A stretch of DNA of 64,000 nucleotides from Pigmentiphaga litoralis (GCF_014651835.1 NZ_BMXQ01000001.1:1750801-1814800), one strand, 5' to 3'. Positions 45,121-55,202 are shown, counted from the stretch's first letter. A program made the numbers and translations. Notes: generated by a model from the sequence alone, not told the origin.

Positions 45121-45618
45121 AGTCTTCCTCTGGCATTGACTGTCCGGGGCCTGAAGGCGACCGGAGGGAACTCTGATGGGGTGGAGCGCGCCTGCTGCAG
45201 CGCACCATGCGCGGTTGGCCCGACGCCATGAACACGGCGGGCTAGCGGCTATCGTCGCGCTGCGCATGAGGGTAATCCTCACTAGATAATTGCGGCGTTG
45301 CAGCGTACGACCTGCATGGGAGGTGAAGCAGTATACAAACATACATGAATGTTTGTAAGCCTGGGCAGCAAAATATTCTGCACGCAAAGTGCGATCCGAA
45401 TATTGCAATCCAGCCGGGGATGTGTGCACACGGCGCGGGCCGGACCGGGCTGCGTGGAGCTTTTTGCACTGTACCAAGTTCGTGTTGCAGTGGGCGATTC
45501 GTGTAACGATTGCGACGGCGGTAACCAATCCCGTCGCGCTGCCCTGAGGGTGGCGCGTAAGGGCTATAGTCCAGGCCTTGATCGTCGCCCCCGCGACTTT
45601 GCCCCGAGGACACCCACC
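45121..45618. other. 498-bp divergent regulatory region of the efflux operon
   Basis: No gene is seen. It contains the efflux promoter and operator (45330-45358), a leader of about 200 nt toward the adaptor gene, and roughly 260 bp before the zinc-metallopeptidase-like gene, which has no recognisable promoter. Confidence 0.5.
45330..45358 (-). promoter_or_regulatory. Efflux operon promoter with AcrR-type operator in its spacer
   Basis: On the minus strand TTACAA (45358-45353) and TATACT (45335-45330) are 17 bp apart. Across them lies a perfect 9-bp inverted repeat, TACAAACAT-N6-ATGTTTGTA (45334-45357). E. coli AcrR binds TACATACAT-N6-ATGTATGTA, the same length and spacing. Repressor bound here would block RNA polymerase. 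Confidence 0.75.
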
Positions 45619-46482
45619 ATGCGCCTGGATAATGGACGCGAAAGCAACAACGTCGAAGATCGCCGCAGCGGCGGCGGAGGCGGCTTCATCGGCCGCGGGT
45701 CCATCGGTATCGGCACCATTGTCCTGGCCCTCGTGGCCGCCTACTTTGGCGTCGACCCCCGGGTCGTGCTGGACATGGCCGGTGGCGGCCAGACGTCCGT
45801 CCAGTCGCCGCAAGGCCCGGCCCAGGCGCCCCCTGCCGACGACGCCCAGGCCCGCTTCGTGTCCATTGTCCTTGCCGATACCGAAGACACCTGGAAAGAG
45901 ATATTCAAGACGGCCAATGCCAGTTATGTCGATCCCAAGCTGGTGCTGTTTCGCGGTGCAACACAAACCGCCTGCGGGACGGGGCAATCTGCCATGGGTC
46001 CGTTCTACTGCCCGGCCGACAGCAAGGTCTATCTGGACATGAGCTTTTTCCAGGACATGCAGACCAAATTGAATGCGCCGGGCGACTTTGCCCGTGCCTA
46101 CGTGATTGCCCACGAAGTTGGCCATCACGTGCAGAACCTGACCGGGGTGTCCGCCAAGGTCAGCCGCGAGCGCCAGCGCCTGAGCGAAGTCGAAGGCAAC
46201 CGCCTGTCGGTCCGGGTGGAGCTGCAGGCCGACTGCTATGCCGGCATCTGGGCCAACCACGCCAACCGCACCCGCCACATCCTGGAAGCCGGCGACGTCG
46301 AATCCGCGCTGAACGCCGCCACGGCGATCGGCGACGACATGCTGCAGAAGAAATCGCAGGGTCAGGTCGTGCCCGATGCGTTCACCCATGGCAGCTCGGC
46401 CCAGCGTGTCCGCTGGTTCAAGCGCGGTCTCGAAAGCGGCGAACCGCAGGCGTGCGACACCTTCGCCGCCCGCCAGCTCTGA
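45619..46482 (+). CDS. ypfJ: YpfJ/KPN_02809-family neutral zinc metallopeptidase-like protein
   Basis: 287-aa protein: cytoplasmic MRLDNGRESNNVEDRR head, Gly-rich stretch, one membrane helix (IGTIVLALVAAYFGVDPRVVL), then the periplasmic domain with RAYVIAHEVGHHVQNLTG (HExxH plus a further His) and VELQADCYAGIWAN (the Glu third ligand). This is Pfam neutral_zn_metallopeptidase. GAGGAC precedes the ATG. Substrate unknown. Divergent from the efflux operon. Confidence 0.88.
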   Translation: MRLDNGRESNNVEDRRSGGGGGFIGRGSIGIGTIVLALVAAYFGVDPRVVLDMAGGGQTSVQSPQGPAQAPPADDAQARFVSIVLADTEDTWKEIFKTANASYVDPKLVLFRGATQTACGTGQSAMGPFYCPADSKVYLDMSFFQDMQTKLNAPGDFARAYVIAHEVGHHVQNLTGVSAKVSRERQRLSEVEGNRLSVRVELQADCYAGIWANHANRTRHILEAGDVESALNAATAIGDDMLQKKSQGQVVPDAFTHGSSAQRVRWFKRGLESGEPQACDTFAARQL

Positions 46483-46525
46483 CCTGACTTGCCGCGCCCG
46501 GCCACGCGGCGCGGCAGTCTTGGCA

Positions 46526-47779
46526 TCAGCGATACATGTAGTCGCGGCGGAAGGGATAGGCCTGCCCCGGCGGGCCGTCCAGCTCATCGCCCTTGACGCT
46601 GGCCTGCACCTGGCAAAGCACCTGCTGCAACGAAATCCACCCGCGCTCGAACGCCATCGCGCAGCCTGCCAGGTATAGCCGGTAGGCACGCACCGCCTTT
46701 GCACCCCGGCTCCCCTCAAGGATCCGGTAGGCGTCGTCGAGCCGCGCTTCCAGGTTGTCGCTCCAGGCCCATAAGGTCCGCGCATAATGCGGCCGCAGGT
46801 TTTCCAGATCAACGGCTTCCAGTCCGCCATCGCTCAGCGATTCGAGCACCCTGCTGGCGTGCACCAATTCGCCACCTGGAAATATGTACTTCTCGATGAA
46901 ATCGCCCATGCCGCTGCCCAGCTGGCTATTGGTCGTACCACCGGCAGTAATCCCGTGATTGAGCACCAGACCGCCCGGCCTGAGCAGGCGGCGGATCTTT
47001 GCGAAATAGCTCTTGAGATAAACCTGTCCGACATGTTCGAACATGCCGACCGACGCGATTTTGTCGAAGCTGCGGGATTCATCCAAGTCGCGATAATCGA
47101 CCAGCAACATCCGCACGCGGCCCGACAGCCCCTTTTCCTCGATCAGCCGGGTCACGTGCGCATACTGATTGCGGGAAAGCGTAATCCCGGTGGCATCCAC
47201 CCCATAATGCTCCGCCGCCCACAGCAACAGACCGCCCCAACCTGCACCGATATCCAGAAAACGCTCGCCCGGCTTGAGGTCAAGCTTGCGGCAGATGTGA
47301 TCCAGTTTGGCTTCCTGCGCCTGCGCCAAGGTCATGCCGGATTCGCGGTAATAGGCGCAGGAATACACGCGGCGCGGATCCTGCCATAGCGCGTAAAAGG
47401 CTTCGGACAGGTCGTAATGGAATTCGATCTGACGGGCATCGTGCTCGCGGGTATGCCGGATGATCGACACCCCACGCTTGCCGACCGCGGAAAACCAGTT
47501 GCGATTGCCGCCGGTGATGGGCGATTCATGCAGCATGCCTGCCGCCGCCGCCATGACGTCACGCATCGTCCCTTCGATGTCGATGCGTCCTTCCACATAG
47601 TCGGCGCCCAGTTCGCCGACACGGCCGCGAACCAGGTGGGACAGGGAACGAAGGGTCTTGGTAGTGAAACGGACTTTGGCGCTGTCGGGGCCGAGCCGGC
47701 CACCATCGGGAAGAGTGATTTGAACAGGAACAGGCAATGCGGCGAGCTGGCGCTCGGCATGGGATAAAAGCGCGTTCAT
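46526..47779 (-). CDS. cfa: Cyclopropane-fatty-acid-synthase-type methyltransferase
   Basis: 417-aa SAM-dependent methyltransferase. An N-terminal domain of about 130 residues is followed by the CFAS core: YDLSEAFYALWQDPRRVYSCAYYRES, the SAM loop RFLDIGAGWGGLLLWAAEHYG, DYRDLDESRSFDKIASVGMFEHVG and the bicarbonate/lipid site region SRVLESLSDGGLEAVDLENLRPHYARTL. It would add a methylene bridge to unsaturated membrane lipids, protecting from acid and stationary-phase stress; a related modification of another lipid is possible. Stands alone and convergent with ypfJ. The 238-bp gap upstream of it holds nothing clear. Confidence 0.87.
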   Translation of the reverse strand: MNALLSHAERQLAALPVPVQITLPDGGRLGPDSAKVRFTTKTLRSLSHLVRGRVGELGADYVEGRIDIEGTMRDVMAAAAGMLHESPITGGNRNWFSAVGKRGVSIIRHTREHDARQIEFHYDLSEAFYALWQDPRRVYSCAYYRESGMTLAQAQEAKLDHICRKLDLKPGERFLDIGAGWGGLLLWAAEHYGVDATGITLSRNQYAHVTRLIEEKGLSGRVRMLLVDYRDLDESRSFDKIASVGMFEHVGQVYLKSYFAKIRRLLRPGGLVLNHGITAGGTTNSQLGSGMGDFIEKYIFPGGELVHASRVLESLSDGGLEAVDLENLRPHYARTLWAWSDNLEARLDDAYRILEGSRGAKAVRAYRLYLAGCAMAFERGWISLQQVLCQVQASVKGDELDGPPGQAYPFRRDYMYR

Positions 47780-48017
47780 TCAATGATTCCGAGTAGCTTC
47801 GGCCGCCGGGTTCCAGCGAGCCGAGGGGGGAAGGCACTCGACCTGATCAAAGGCGGACCGGAGGTCCTCGTGCCGCGTCGTTGATCAATCTCACTAACAA
47901 CTTACCGATTATCTTAAGCCTGACACCTTGGCAAATACGTATAAATCCTTGACGCGCTTAGGGGCAAACACAACTCAACGGCAAAGGCTCATCGGCCCGC
48001 GTGCCACGCTTTACGCC

Positions 48018-48569
48018 TCAACCCGCCTTGCGCCTGGGCGTCAAGGTCTCGCGTAAAACCCGTACGGCTGCGTCACCATCCGTCAGCCACGCTTCCTGAT
48101 CCTGCACCGTGCACTGGACTTGCATGGACCGTTTTGCGAGCAGGCCGATATCGCGTGACTGCTCCACCGGCAGGCGATACACCGTCAGATTATCCAGGCG
48201 TTCGAGTTTGGCCCGATGTTTCGCCCACCAGGCGTCAGCCGTGCGGCCATACGCATAGACCACGACTTCATCGGCACGGGAACAGGCTTTCCGCACCCAT
48301 TTTTCGTCAGGCAGTCCGACCTCAATCCAAAGCTGTATTGCGCCGGTCAGGTCTTTAATCCAGAGATCCGGCTCTTCGTCATTACTCAATCCCTGTCCGA
48401 ATATCAGATATTCATTTGCGTGAAGGGCGAACGCCAGCAACCGCACCATCATTCTTTCCGAGGTTTCGGAAGGATGCTGGGCCAGCACCAGTGCATGATC
48501 GGCATAGTAGTGCCTGTCCATGTCCGCCACTTGCAGGGCTGCCTTATATACCACCGAACCTAGTGCCAT
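48018..48569 (-). CDS. yaeQ: YaeQ family protein
   Basis: 183-aa protein matching the YaeQ PD-(D/E)XK-like fold along its whole length: MALGSVVYKAALQVADMDRHYYADHALVLAQHPSETSERMMVRLLAFA, DEEPDLWIKDLTGAIQLWIEVGLPDEKWVRKACSRADEV. It was once proposed as an RfaH-substituting factor, but function is unsettled; the nuclease-like fold suggests nucleic acid binding. The ATG at 48569 reproduces the family start; the frame remains open 23 codons upstream. Confidence 0.88.
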   Translation of the reverse strand: MALGSVVYKAALQVADMDRHYYADHALVLAQHPSETSERMMVRLLAFALHANEYLIFGQGLSNDEEPDLWIKDLTGAIQLWIEVGLPDEKWVRKACSRADEVVVYAYGRTADAWWAKHRAKLERLDNLTVYRLPVEQSRDIGLLAKRSMQVQCTVQDQEAWLTDGDAAVRVLRETLTPRRKAG

Positions 48570-48940
48570 AAATCCATTACACAGAGGACCTTCGGCCGAT
48601 GCGAAAGTCTTAGGGTTGACATACTTTCCGATACTCACGCAGTAATCGACAGGACAAAATATTTTCTTATCGATTGCAATGCTTGAACTTTGCGGCTTAA
48701 ATACTATCTATTCTGCAGAAACCGGCATGCAGACATTTACGCCCCGGTTTCATGTACTGCTGTTTTGTGCTGCTATTCCGTGCTGCTGTTCATCCTGCGG
48801 GTCCATGCAGCTTCAGCCGTGCGATGAACCTGTCAGCGCGTTGTCATATACCCATCACGCTCCGCACTGAATGATTGCTGTCTGCGCCCGGGCGCATCAT
48901 TCGGCGCATGTTACGCGCGTGTCCACTACATCGGATAAAA
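48570..48940. other. 371-bp divergent gap upstream of yaeQ and H-NS-like gene
   Basis: AT-richer than its surroundings, especially 48650-48720, as is common in front of H-NS-type genes. Short ORFs occur but none has a Shine-Dalgarno or familiar protein features. No confident promoter pair was found. Confidence 0.4.
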
Positions 48941-49303
48941 ATGCCCAAAGAAACCTACCTCGCCTTGCAGGCCCAGATCAAAAGGCTCCAGGACAAGGCA
49001 GAGTCCGTCCGCGTCAAGCAACGGCAGCCGGTCATCGCTTCCATCGTCCGCTCGATGCACGATTATTCGATCACGCTCGATGAACTGAAAAACGCGATTG
49101 CCAAGGGAGTCCCTACTACCCGCAAAAGCCCGGGTCGTCCCGCCGCAGCCAAGGGCGCGACCAAGCCTGTGCGCCAGGTCGCTCCCAAATACCGTCATCC
49201 CGATACCGGTGAAACCTGGACGGGCCGTGGCAAACCGCCGCGCTGGCTGGTTGCCGCAGAAGCATCGGGCGCCGAACGCGACAGCTTCCTGATCAAGGAC
49301 TGA
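48941..49303 (+). CDS. H-NS-family nucleoid protein (BpH3/HvrA-like)
   Basis: 120-aa protein. The first 50 residues form a coiled-coil-like dimerisation region (YLALQAQIKRLQDKAESVRVKQ); a flexible Lys/Pro/Ala linker (PTTRKSPGRPAAAKGATKP) follows; the C-terminal DNA-binding domain contains the H-NS core TWTGRGKPPRWL at 92-103. Such proteins silence AT-rich and horizontally acquired DNA. The linker with its GRP motif is typical of Burkholderiales paralogues. A strong terminator follows. Confidence 0.9.
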   Translation: MPKETYLALQAQIKRLQDKAESVRVKQRQPVIASIVRSMHDYSITLDELKNAIAKGVPTTRKSPGRPAAAKGATKPVRQVAPKYRHPDTGETWTGRGKPPRWLVAAEASGAERDSFLIKD

Positions 49304-49353
49304 TCCGGTTCCGCCTGCTGTGCACCATCGACGGCAGACGCGTCCAGATCTCG

Positions 49354-49379
49354 AAAGGCGCACCCTTGGTGCGCCTTTT
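49354..49379 (+). terminator. Intrinsic terminator of the H-NS-like gene
   Basis: AAAGGCGCAC (49354-49363) pairs with GTGCGCCTTT (49369-49378), loop CCTTG, followed by a T-rich end. Strong, about 10-bp stem. Confidence 0.85.
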
Positions 49380-49647
49380 GTTATGCAAGGCCGCCAACGC
49401 AAGGGCTTGAAGCGAGGGCTTGGAGCAAAGGCGCGGCGCTGGCGGATTATGCCATCAAGCCTTCGCAGCACCGTCGTATATATAGGCACCTCTGCCAGGC
49501 CCTCGCGACGATCATTCAATGCCGGGCTCACCATGGCTTCAGATGCCGCCAGCAATTACTGCTTTCGGATGAAGCCTTCTTAGTGCAGAGCCAATGCCCC
49601 GGGGGCCCACAAGACCGTACTCGGACAAGGGCTTTCCATGCTATATT

Positions 49648-49671
49648 TACATACATACACGTATGTATATT
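49648..49671 (+). promoter_or_regulatory. AcrR-type operator before the TetR regulator gene
   Basis: TACATACAT-N6-ATGTATATT: left arm identical to the E. coli AcrR half-site, right arm matching 7 of 9 expected positions or fewer; an alternative centre gives the perfect dyad ATACATAC-AC-GTATGTAT (49651-49668). It lies 120 bp before the TetR start. Same architecture as the site at 45334-45357, suggesting autoregulation. Confidence 0.6.
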
Positions 49672-49790
49672 TGAGCTTCGGGACACCGCAAGGGCCGATC
49701 CGGAGCACCGCTGCAGCGCTATCTTCCTGCGCCCGTTTGCAGGAAACGACATGAATCCGCCCCGTCGCATCGGGCGGCAAGGCTTAACGC

Positions 49791-50417
49791 ATGGTACGCA
49801 AGACCAAGGAAGAGGCGCTCGAGACACGAGCGCGCATTCTTGCCACGGCTGAACAGATCTTCAGCGAGCAGGGCGTCGCCCATACGTCGCTGCAGGACAT
49901 CGCGGTGGCCGCCAACGTCACGCGCGGCGCGATCTATTGGCACTTCAAGAACAAGATCGACCTGCTCGATGCGATGGTGCAGCGGGTCAAGACGCCCATG
50001 GAAGAAGGCCTGCGCCGCAGTAGCGACGTCAGCACCTCTGACCCGCTGGGGCAGCTGCGCCAAAGCGCGACCGAAACGCTGAATCTGGTCCGTGAAGACC
50101 CGAGTGCCCGGCGCGTCTGTGAGATCCTGATTTTCAAATGCGAGTATGTGGCCGAAACCATCGACTTGCAGCGTCGCCATCACGAAGACCGCAATAACTC
50201 GCTGGCGCACTACGAAGCGGCGTTCCGCAATGCCATGGCACGTGATCAATTGTCGCAGGCAGTCGACCCCCGACATGCCGCCATTGGATTCCACGCCATG
50301 CTGTACGGCATATTGATGGACTGGCTGCTGGCGCCTGAAGAGTTCGACCTGACGGTGGTCGGCACCAATATGGTCGATACCTTTATTGCCGGGCTGAAAA
50401 CGACGCGGCCAGAATGA
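49791..50417 (+). CDS. acrR: TetR/AcrR-family repressor of the RND pump
   Basis: 208-aa repressor. MVRKTKEEALETRARILATAEQIFSEQGVAHTSLQDIAVAANVTRGAIYWHFKNK is the classic AcrR/TtgR-type DNA-binding domain, with the helix-turn-helix at about 33-52. The C-terminal ligand domain includes EILIFKCEYVAETIDLQRRHHEDR, found in pump repressors. An AcrR-like palindrome lies upstream, and another precedes the efflux operon 4.6 kb away. Effectors would be pump substrates. The ATG has weak GGCAAGG upstream. Confidence 0.9.
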   Translation: MVRKTKEEALETRARILATAEQIFSEQGVAHTSLQDIAVAANVTRGAIYWHFKNKIDLLDAMVQRVKTPMEEGLRRSSDVSTSDPLGQLRQSATETLNLVREDPSARRVCEILIFKCEYVAETIDLQRRHHEDRNNSLAHYEAAFRNAMARDQLSQAVDPRHAAIGFHAMLYGILMDWLLAPEEFDLTVVGTNMVDTFIAGLKTTRPE

Positions 50418-50420
50418 GAC

Positions 50421-50452
50421 AAGGCCCGGCAGGATATCCTGTCGGGCCTTTT
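50421..50452 (+). terminator. Intrinsic terminator of the TetR gene
   Basis: AAGGCCCG (50421-50428) pairs with CGGGCCTT, enclosing the 12-bp palindrome CAGGATATCCTG, and ends in TTTT. Symmetric, so it may also serve the convergent lipoprotein gene. Confidence 0.85.
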
Positions 50453-50525
50453 ACTTACCTGCTGCCAACGGCGGCGCCAGGGTCCCGGGTGTCATCACTT
50501 GATTAATCGCCCGGGATGGTCTGGA

Positions 50526-51230
50526 TTAACGCCGGTTTTCCATCTCGTAATTGACCTGCCGCACCTGCCCGTTGGTGTCCGGGAAACGATCGAATATCGC
50601 CCGCACCAGGTAAGGCATGATTTCAGGCAAGGATCCACCTGCGCCGGTATTTACCGCCGTCGACTCGTAGACCTTCGCATTGTTTTGCGCGGCATCACGA
50701 ATTTCCACCTTGAGCGACGCGCGTGAGGCGTCCATCGTGGTGGACGACCAGGTCTGGGGATACGGTGCGCCACCAAACGGCACCCCGAAACCGAAGCCAC
50801 CGCCCCGCCGGCCGCCGAAACCGCCATAGCCGTAACCATACGGCCCCCAGGGCGAATAGAAGGGGTCGTACTGACGCTCGACTCGCACCTGCACGGGTTC
50901 AACGCCGTAGGTCATGGTGATCAGGAACCGGGCCTGCGCACCGGGCCTGGCTTCAACGATGCCGACCGGGCTGATGGCCGTGCGCAGCATATCGGCATAT
51001 TGACGGTATTCCAGGCTGTCCTGCTGATCGGTGGTGGGGGTCAGTTTATAGCTGGCCCCGGGCGCGTCGGCCGGCCACTGCTGGAACGTGGTGACCCGCG
51101 CTGGCAACGTCGACGCGCAACCCGCCAATACCAGCACGGCGCCCAGCTTGACCGCCCACCCGGCGCCCCGGCGCAACGACCGCAACGCGGCGCCCGTGTC
51201 TGACGAATAATTACATTTGAACATCGACAT
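50526..51230 (-). CDS. DUF4136 lipoprotein
   Basis: 234-aa lipoprotein. Signal peptide with lipobox VLAG-Cys38; DUF4136 region starting TTFQQWPADAPGASYKL and ending MPYLVRAIFDRFPDTNGQVRQV. A Gly/Tyr/Phe/Arg-rich insert (YGYGYGGFGGRRGGGFGFG) sits in the middle. Members are thought to sit in the outer membrane, but no function is known. GGAAG lies 7 bases before ATG 51230; a second ATG two codons on is possible. Divergent from pepN. Confidence 0.82.
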   Translation of the reverse strand: MSMFKCNYSSDTGAALRSLRRGAGWAVKLGAVLVLAGCASTLPARVTTFQQWPADAPGASYKLTPTTDQQDSLEYRQYADMLRTAISPVGIVEARPGAQARFLITMTYGVEPVQVRVERQYDPFYSPWGPYGYGYGGFGGRRGGGFGFGVPFGGAPYPQTWSSTTMDASRASLKVEIRDAAQNNAKVYESTAVNTGAGGSLPEIMPYLVRAIFDRFPDTNGQVRQVNYEMENRR

Positions 51231-51427
51231 ATTTGCTTCCGGAGAAAAGTCGGGAACGTGTTTTTTACTACTATAGGCTTCTGACCCGGATTATCCTCCC
51301 GGGTTCATTGCCTCGGCCAGATACCGTAGGCGGCTGGGTTTACGTGTCCACCGCCCGTACAATCCGACCGTCGCAACTCGCATTCCTGTCCTTCCGACTC
51401 CGTCATTTTCTCCGGCCAAGAATTCCT

Positions 51428-54133
51428 ATGCGCACCGATACCCCCGTCACGATCAGCCGTCAGAGTTACCGCCCCTACCCCTTCGAGGTCACGGCGGTGC
51501 ATCTGGATTTCGACCTGGATCCGGCCAGCACGCTCGTCACGTCGCGCCTGTCCTTGCATCGCAAGGAAGCCAACGCACCCCTGGTGCTCGACGGCGAAGA
51601 ACTCGAGCTGGTGTCGATCAAGGTCGATGGCGCACTGCTGGACGCGTCGCGCTATGAAGTCGGTGAGCATGGGCTGACGATCCACGGGCTGGGCGAGACG
51701 GTGGAACTGGAAATCGCCAACCGCTGCTCGCCCCAGGCGAATTCGACGCTGATGGGTCTGTATGTGTCGAGCGGCGTGTTCTTTACCCAATGCGAGGCGG
51801 AAGGCTTTCGCCGCATCACCTATTTCCCGGACCGTCCGGACGTCATGTCGCGCTTTACCGTGACCCTGCGTGCGGCCAAGGCGGAATTTCCGGTGTTGCT
51901 GTCCAACGGCAACCTGATCGGCCAGACCGATCTGCCCGATGGCCGCCACGAAGCGCAGTGGGAAGACCCCTTCATGAAGCCGTGCTACCTGTTCGCGCTG
52001 GTGGCAGGCAAGCTGACGTGGCGTGAATCGCGCGTCAAGACGCAATCGGGCCGCGAAGTGCTGTTGCAGGTCTATAGCGACCCGGGCAACGAAAACAAGA
52101 CCCAGTTTGCGCTGGAATCGCTGGAACGCGCGCTGCGTTGGGACGAAACCCGCTTTTCGCTCGAGCTGGACCTTGACCGCTTCATGATCGTGGCGGCGCG
52201 CGACTTCAATATGGGCGCGATGGAGAACAAGGGCCTGAACGTGTTCAACGCCGCCTATGTGCTGGCGGACCCGGACAGCGCCACCGACGCCAACTATGGC
52301 GCGATCGAGGCCGTGATCGGCCACGAATACTTCCACAACTGGACCGGCAATCGCGTGACCTGCCGCGACTGGTTCCAGCTCAGCCTGAAAGAAGGGCTGA
52401 CGGTGTTCCGCGACCAGGAATTCACGGCCGACATGATGGCGACCGGACTGGATGACACGGCCGCCGCCAGCGCGCGCACCGTCAAGCGGATCGACGACGT
52501 GGTGACCCTGCGCGCCGCGCAGTTTCCGGAAGACGCAGGCCCGATGGCCCACCCCATCCGCCCGGAAAGCTATCAGGAAATCGGCAACTTCTACACGGCC
52601 ACCGTGTACGAGAAAGGATCCGAAGTCATCCGCATGCAGCAGACGCTGCTTGGCCTCGAAGGCTTCAATGAAGGCCTGGCTGAATATTTCCGCCGCCATG
52701 ACGGCCAGGCCGTCACCTGCGATGACTTCGTGGCCGCCATGGAATCGGTCTACCAGAAGACCCATCCGGGCCGCGACCTGGGCGTCTTCCGCCGCTGGTA
52801 CAGCCAGGCCGGCACGCCACGCGTCAAGGTCGACATGAGCTACGACGACGCCACGCGCCGGTGTACCTTGCGCCTGACGCAATCGTGCGCACCAGTGGGT
52901 GTCGAGCGCCTGGCCGGCATCGCCGTCAAGCCGCCGCTGCACATTCCGTTCGCCATGGGCCTGCTGGATGCCGAGGGCAAGGCGCTGCCGCTCAAGCTGG
53001 CGGGCAGTGACGCCGCCGCGTCCGACAGCTGCCTGCTGGAACTGACGACCGAGACCGCCGAGTGGGTGTTCGAAGACATTCCCAGCCGTCCGGTGCCGTC
53101 CTTGCTGCGCGACTTTTCAGCGCCGGTGATCGTGGAATACGACTTCAGCGATGCCGAACTGGCCCTGCTGATGGCGCATGACACGAACGCATTCGCCCGT
53201 TGGGAAGCCGGCCAGCAACTGGCCACGCGCCAGATCCTGGCGGCGACCGACGCCGTCCGCGGCGGCCAGCCTGCCAGCCTGTCGGACAGCTTTGTCGAAG
53301 CCTGGCGCTCGGTGCTGACCGCAACCGACCTGGATGCCGCCTACCGTGCGCGCGCCCTGGCGCTGCCCGCCGAAAAGACGCTGGCCGAACGCATGACCGA
53401 GGTCGACCCGATCGCCCTGGCGACCGCGCGCGACCATCTGCGCGCCGAACTGGGCCGCCGCCTGGCCACCGACTGGCAGGCTGCCGTTGATGCCAACCAG
53501 ACGCCGGGTGAATATTCCCCCGATCCAATTTCGGCCGGGAAACGCGCCATGAAGAACCTGGCGCTGGCTTTCCTGCTGGCCGGCGCCGCGCCGAACGCCG
53601 AAGCGCAGGTGCGCGAGCAATACGCGTCGTCACGGAACATGACCGACCGCATGGCTGCCTTATCGGCGCTCGTCAACTTCGGTCCCCGCGAGGCGGCCAA
53701 TACGGCCCTGGCGGACTTCTTTGAGCGCTATCAGAGCGATCCCCTGTCGGTCGACAAATGGTTCACGCTGCAGGCCACGAGCCGCCACAGCGATGTCGAC
53801 ACCGTCAATGGCCTGATGGTGCATCCGGCCTTCACGCTGCGCAATCCGAACCGCGCGCGGTCGCTGGTGTTCCAGTTCTGCCTGAACAATCCCTATGGCT
53901 TTCACCGTCCGGACGGCAGCGGCTACCGCTACTGGGCCGAACAGGTGCTGGCCCTGGATCGCCTGAACCCCGAAGTTTCCGCGCGGCTGGCCCGTGCCAT
54001 GGATCGCTGGATCCGCTACGTGCCGGCGCTGAGCGCCCAGATGAAGCAGGCGCTCGAGGATGTCCGCAATCATCCCGGGCTGTCGCGCAACGTCACTGAA
54101 ATCGTTTCAAAAGCCCTGGAGATTTCCGCATGA
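51428..54133 (+). CDS. pepN: Aminopeptidase N (M1 family)
   Basis: 901-aa zinc aminopeptidase. GAMEN exopeptidase motif at 263-267 ([12 protein letters not shown]), zinc site [11 protein letters not shown] with HExxH at 299-303 and the Glu ligand 19 residues on; the catalytic Tyr lies in the [16 protein letters not shown] segment. The E. coli type, including the C-terminal alpha-solenoid of M1 enzymes (DUF3458). Degrades peptides in the cytoplasm. The start at 51428 gives [21 protein letters not shown]. Its stop overlaps the fbp start. Confidence 0.95.
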   Translation: MRTDTPVTISRQSYRPYPFEVTAVHLDFDLDPASTLVTSRLSLHRKEANAPLVLDGEELELVSIKVDGALLDASRYEVGEHGLTIHGLGETVELEIANRCSPQANSTLMGLYVSSGVFFTQCEAEGFRRITYFPDRPDVMSRFTVTLRAAKAEFPVLLSNGNLIGQTDLPDGRHEAQWEDPFMKPCYLFALVAGKLTWRESRVKTQSGREVLLQVYSDPGNENKTQFALESLERALRWDETRFSLELDLDRFMIVAARDFNMGAMENKGLNVFNAAYVLADPDSATDANYGAIEAVIGHEYFHNWTGNRVTCRDWFQLSLKEGLTVFRDQEFTADMMATGLDDTAAASARTVKRIDDVVTLRAAQFPEDAGPMAHPIRPESYQEIGNFYTATVYEKGSEVIRMQQTLLGLEGFNEGLAEYFRRHDGQAVTCDDFVAAMESVYQKTHPGRDLGVFRRWYSQAGTPRVKVDMSYDDATRRCTLRLTQSCAPVGVERLAGIAVKPPLHIPFAMGLLDAEGKALPLKLAGSDAAASDSCLLELTTETAEWVFEDIPSRPVPSLLRDFSAPVIVEYDFSDAELALLMAHDTNAFARWEAGQQLATRQILAATDAVRGGQPASLSDSFVEAWRSVLTATDLDAAYRARALALPAEKTLAERMTEVDPIALATARDHLRAELGRRLATDWQAAVDANQTPGEYSPDPISAGKRAMKNLALAFLLAGAAPNAEAQVREQYASSRNMTDRMAALSALVNFGPREAANTALADFFERYQSDPLSVDKWFTLQATSRHSDVDTVNGLMVHPAFTLRNPNRARSLVFQFCLNNPYGFHRPDGSGYRYWAEQVLALDRLNPEVSARLARAMDRWIRYVPALSAQMKQALEDVRNHPGLSRNVTEIVSKALEISA

Positions 54134-55146
54134 AGCGCAAGACGCTCACCCAGTTCCTGATCGAGCAGCAACGCGAGAAAGCCGCGCTGCCATCAGAAGT
54201 CCGCCTCCTTATCGAAATCGTCGCCCGCGCCTGCAAGGCGATCGGTCATGCCGTTGGCAAGGGCGCGCTTGGCGGCGTCCTGGGCAGCCTGGAAAGCGAG
54301 AACGTGCAAGGCGAAGTGCAGAAGAAGCTCGACGTGCTGTCGAACGAAATCCTGCTCGAAGCCAACGAATGGGGCGGCCACCTCGCGGCCATGGCCTCGG
54401 AAGAGATGGAGACCATCCACCTGATTCCGAATCGCTACCCCAAGGGCGAATACCTGCTGCTGTTCGATCCCCTGGATGGCTCGAGCAACATCGACGTGAA
54501 CGTGTCGATCGGCACCATCTTCTCGGTGCTGCGCGCGCCAGACGAAGCCGCCGGCCGCGAGGTCACGGAACAGGACTTCCTGCAGGCGGGCAGCCGCCAG
54601 GTCGCCGCCGGCTATGCCGTCTATGGTCCGCAGACCATGCTGGTGCTGACGGTGGGTTCGGGCGTGCACAGCTTCACGCTGGACCGCGAACTGGGTTCAT
54701 GGGTGCTGACGCAGTCGGACATCCAGATTCCGGCCGACACCAAGGAATTCGCGATCAACATGTCCAACATGCGCCACTGGGCCCCGCCCGTGAAGCAGTA
54801 TGTGGACGAGTGCCTGGCCGGCAAGACCGGGCCGCGCGGCAAGGATTTCAACATGCGCTGGGTGGCCTCGATGGTGGCCGACGTGCATCGGATCCTGAGC
54901 CGCGGTGGCGTGTTCCTGTACCCGTGGGATGCCCGCGAACCCGGCAAGCCGGGCAAGCTGCGCCTGATGTATGAAGCCAACCCGATGAGCATGCTCGTCG
55001 AGCAGGCCGGCGGCGCCGCCACCAACGGCACGCAGCGCATCCTGGACATCCAGCCCAGCGCACTGCACGAACGTGTCAGCGTGATCCTTGGATCCAAGAC
55101 TGAAGTGGACCTGGCGACGAAGTACCACGTGGAAGCGAAGGGCTGA
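54130..55146 (+). CDS. fbp: Fructose-1,6-bisphosphatase class I
   Basis: 338-aa gluconeogenic enzyme. Signature: [30 protein letters not shown], the metal-binding [25 protein letters not shown] and [28 protein letters not shown] (substrate site). Type I, metal-dependent. The ATG overlaps the pepN TGA by 4 bp (ATGA), so it is translationally coupled to pepN, and a strong terminator follows. Confidence 0.96.
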   Translation: MKRKTLTQFLIEQQREKAALPSEVRLLIEIVARACKAIGHAVGKGALGGVLGSLESENVQGEVQKKLDVLSNEILLEANEWGGHLAAMASEEMETIHLIPNRYPKGEYLLLFDPLDGSSNIDVNVSIGTIFSVLRAPDEAAGREVTEQDFLQAGSRQVAAGYAVYGPQTMLVLTVGSGVHSFTLDRELGSWVLTQSDIQIPADTKEFAINMSNMRHWAPPVKQYVDECLAGKTGPRGKDFNMRWVASMVADVHRILSRGGVFLYPWDAREPGKPGKLRLMYEANPMSMLVEQAGGAATNGTQRILDIQPSALHERVSVILGSKTEVDLATKYHVEAKG

Positions 55147-55175
55147 TCGCCAGTCGTCTGCGCTGATGTGCAATG

Positions 55176-55202
55176 AAAAACCCGGCTTTCGCCGGGTTTT
55201 TT
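55176..55202 (+). terminator. Intrinsic terminator after fbp
   Basis: AAAAACCCGGC-TTTC-GCCGGGTTTTTT: perfect, with A and T runs on both sides, so it can work in both directions for the convergent fbp and hipA genes. Confidence 0.92.

Larger units (their letters stand above)
49304..49790. other. 487-bp gap before the TetR gene
   Basis: Contains the H-NS terminator (49354-49379) and the TetR-type operator (49648-49671). The stretch 49380-49640 shows no protein-coding sign, only an unremarkable open frame on the plus strand. Confidence 0.4.

Noticed and set aside
48679..48870. 63-codon frame with a Cys-rich, signal-like stretch between yaeQ and the H-NS-like gene
   Set aside because: No Shine-Dalgarno and no coding bias; it lies in AT-rich upstream DNA. 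A lipobox-like CCCSSC occurs, but nothing supports expression.
49320..49583. 87-codon open frame over the H-NS terminator
   Set aside because: It runs through a strong terminator hairpin, starts with no ribosome site and has no recognisable protein features.
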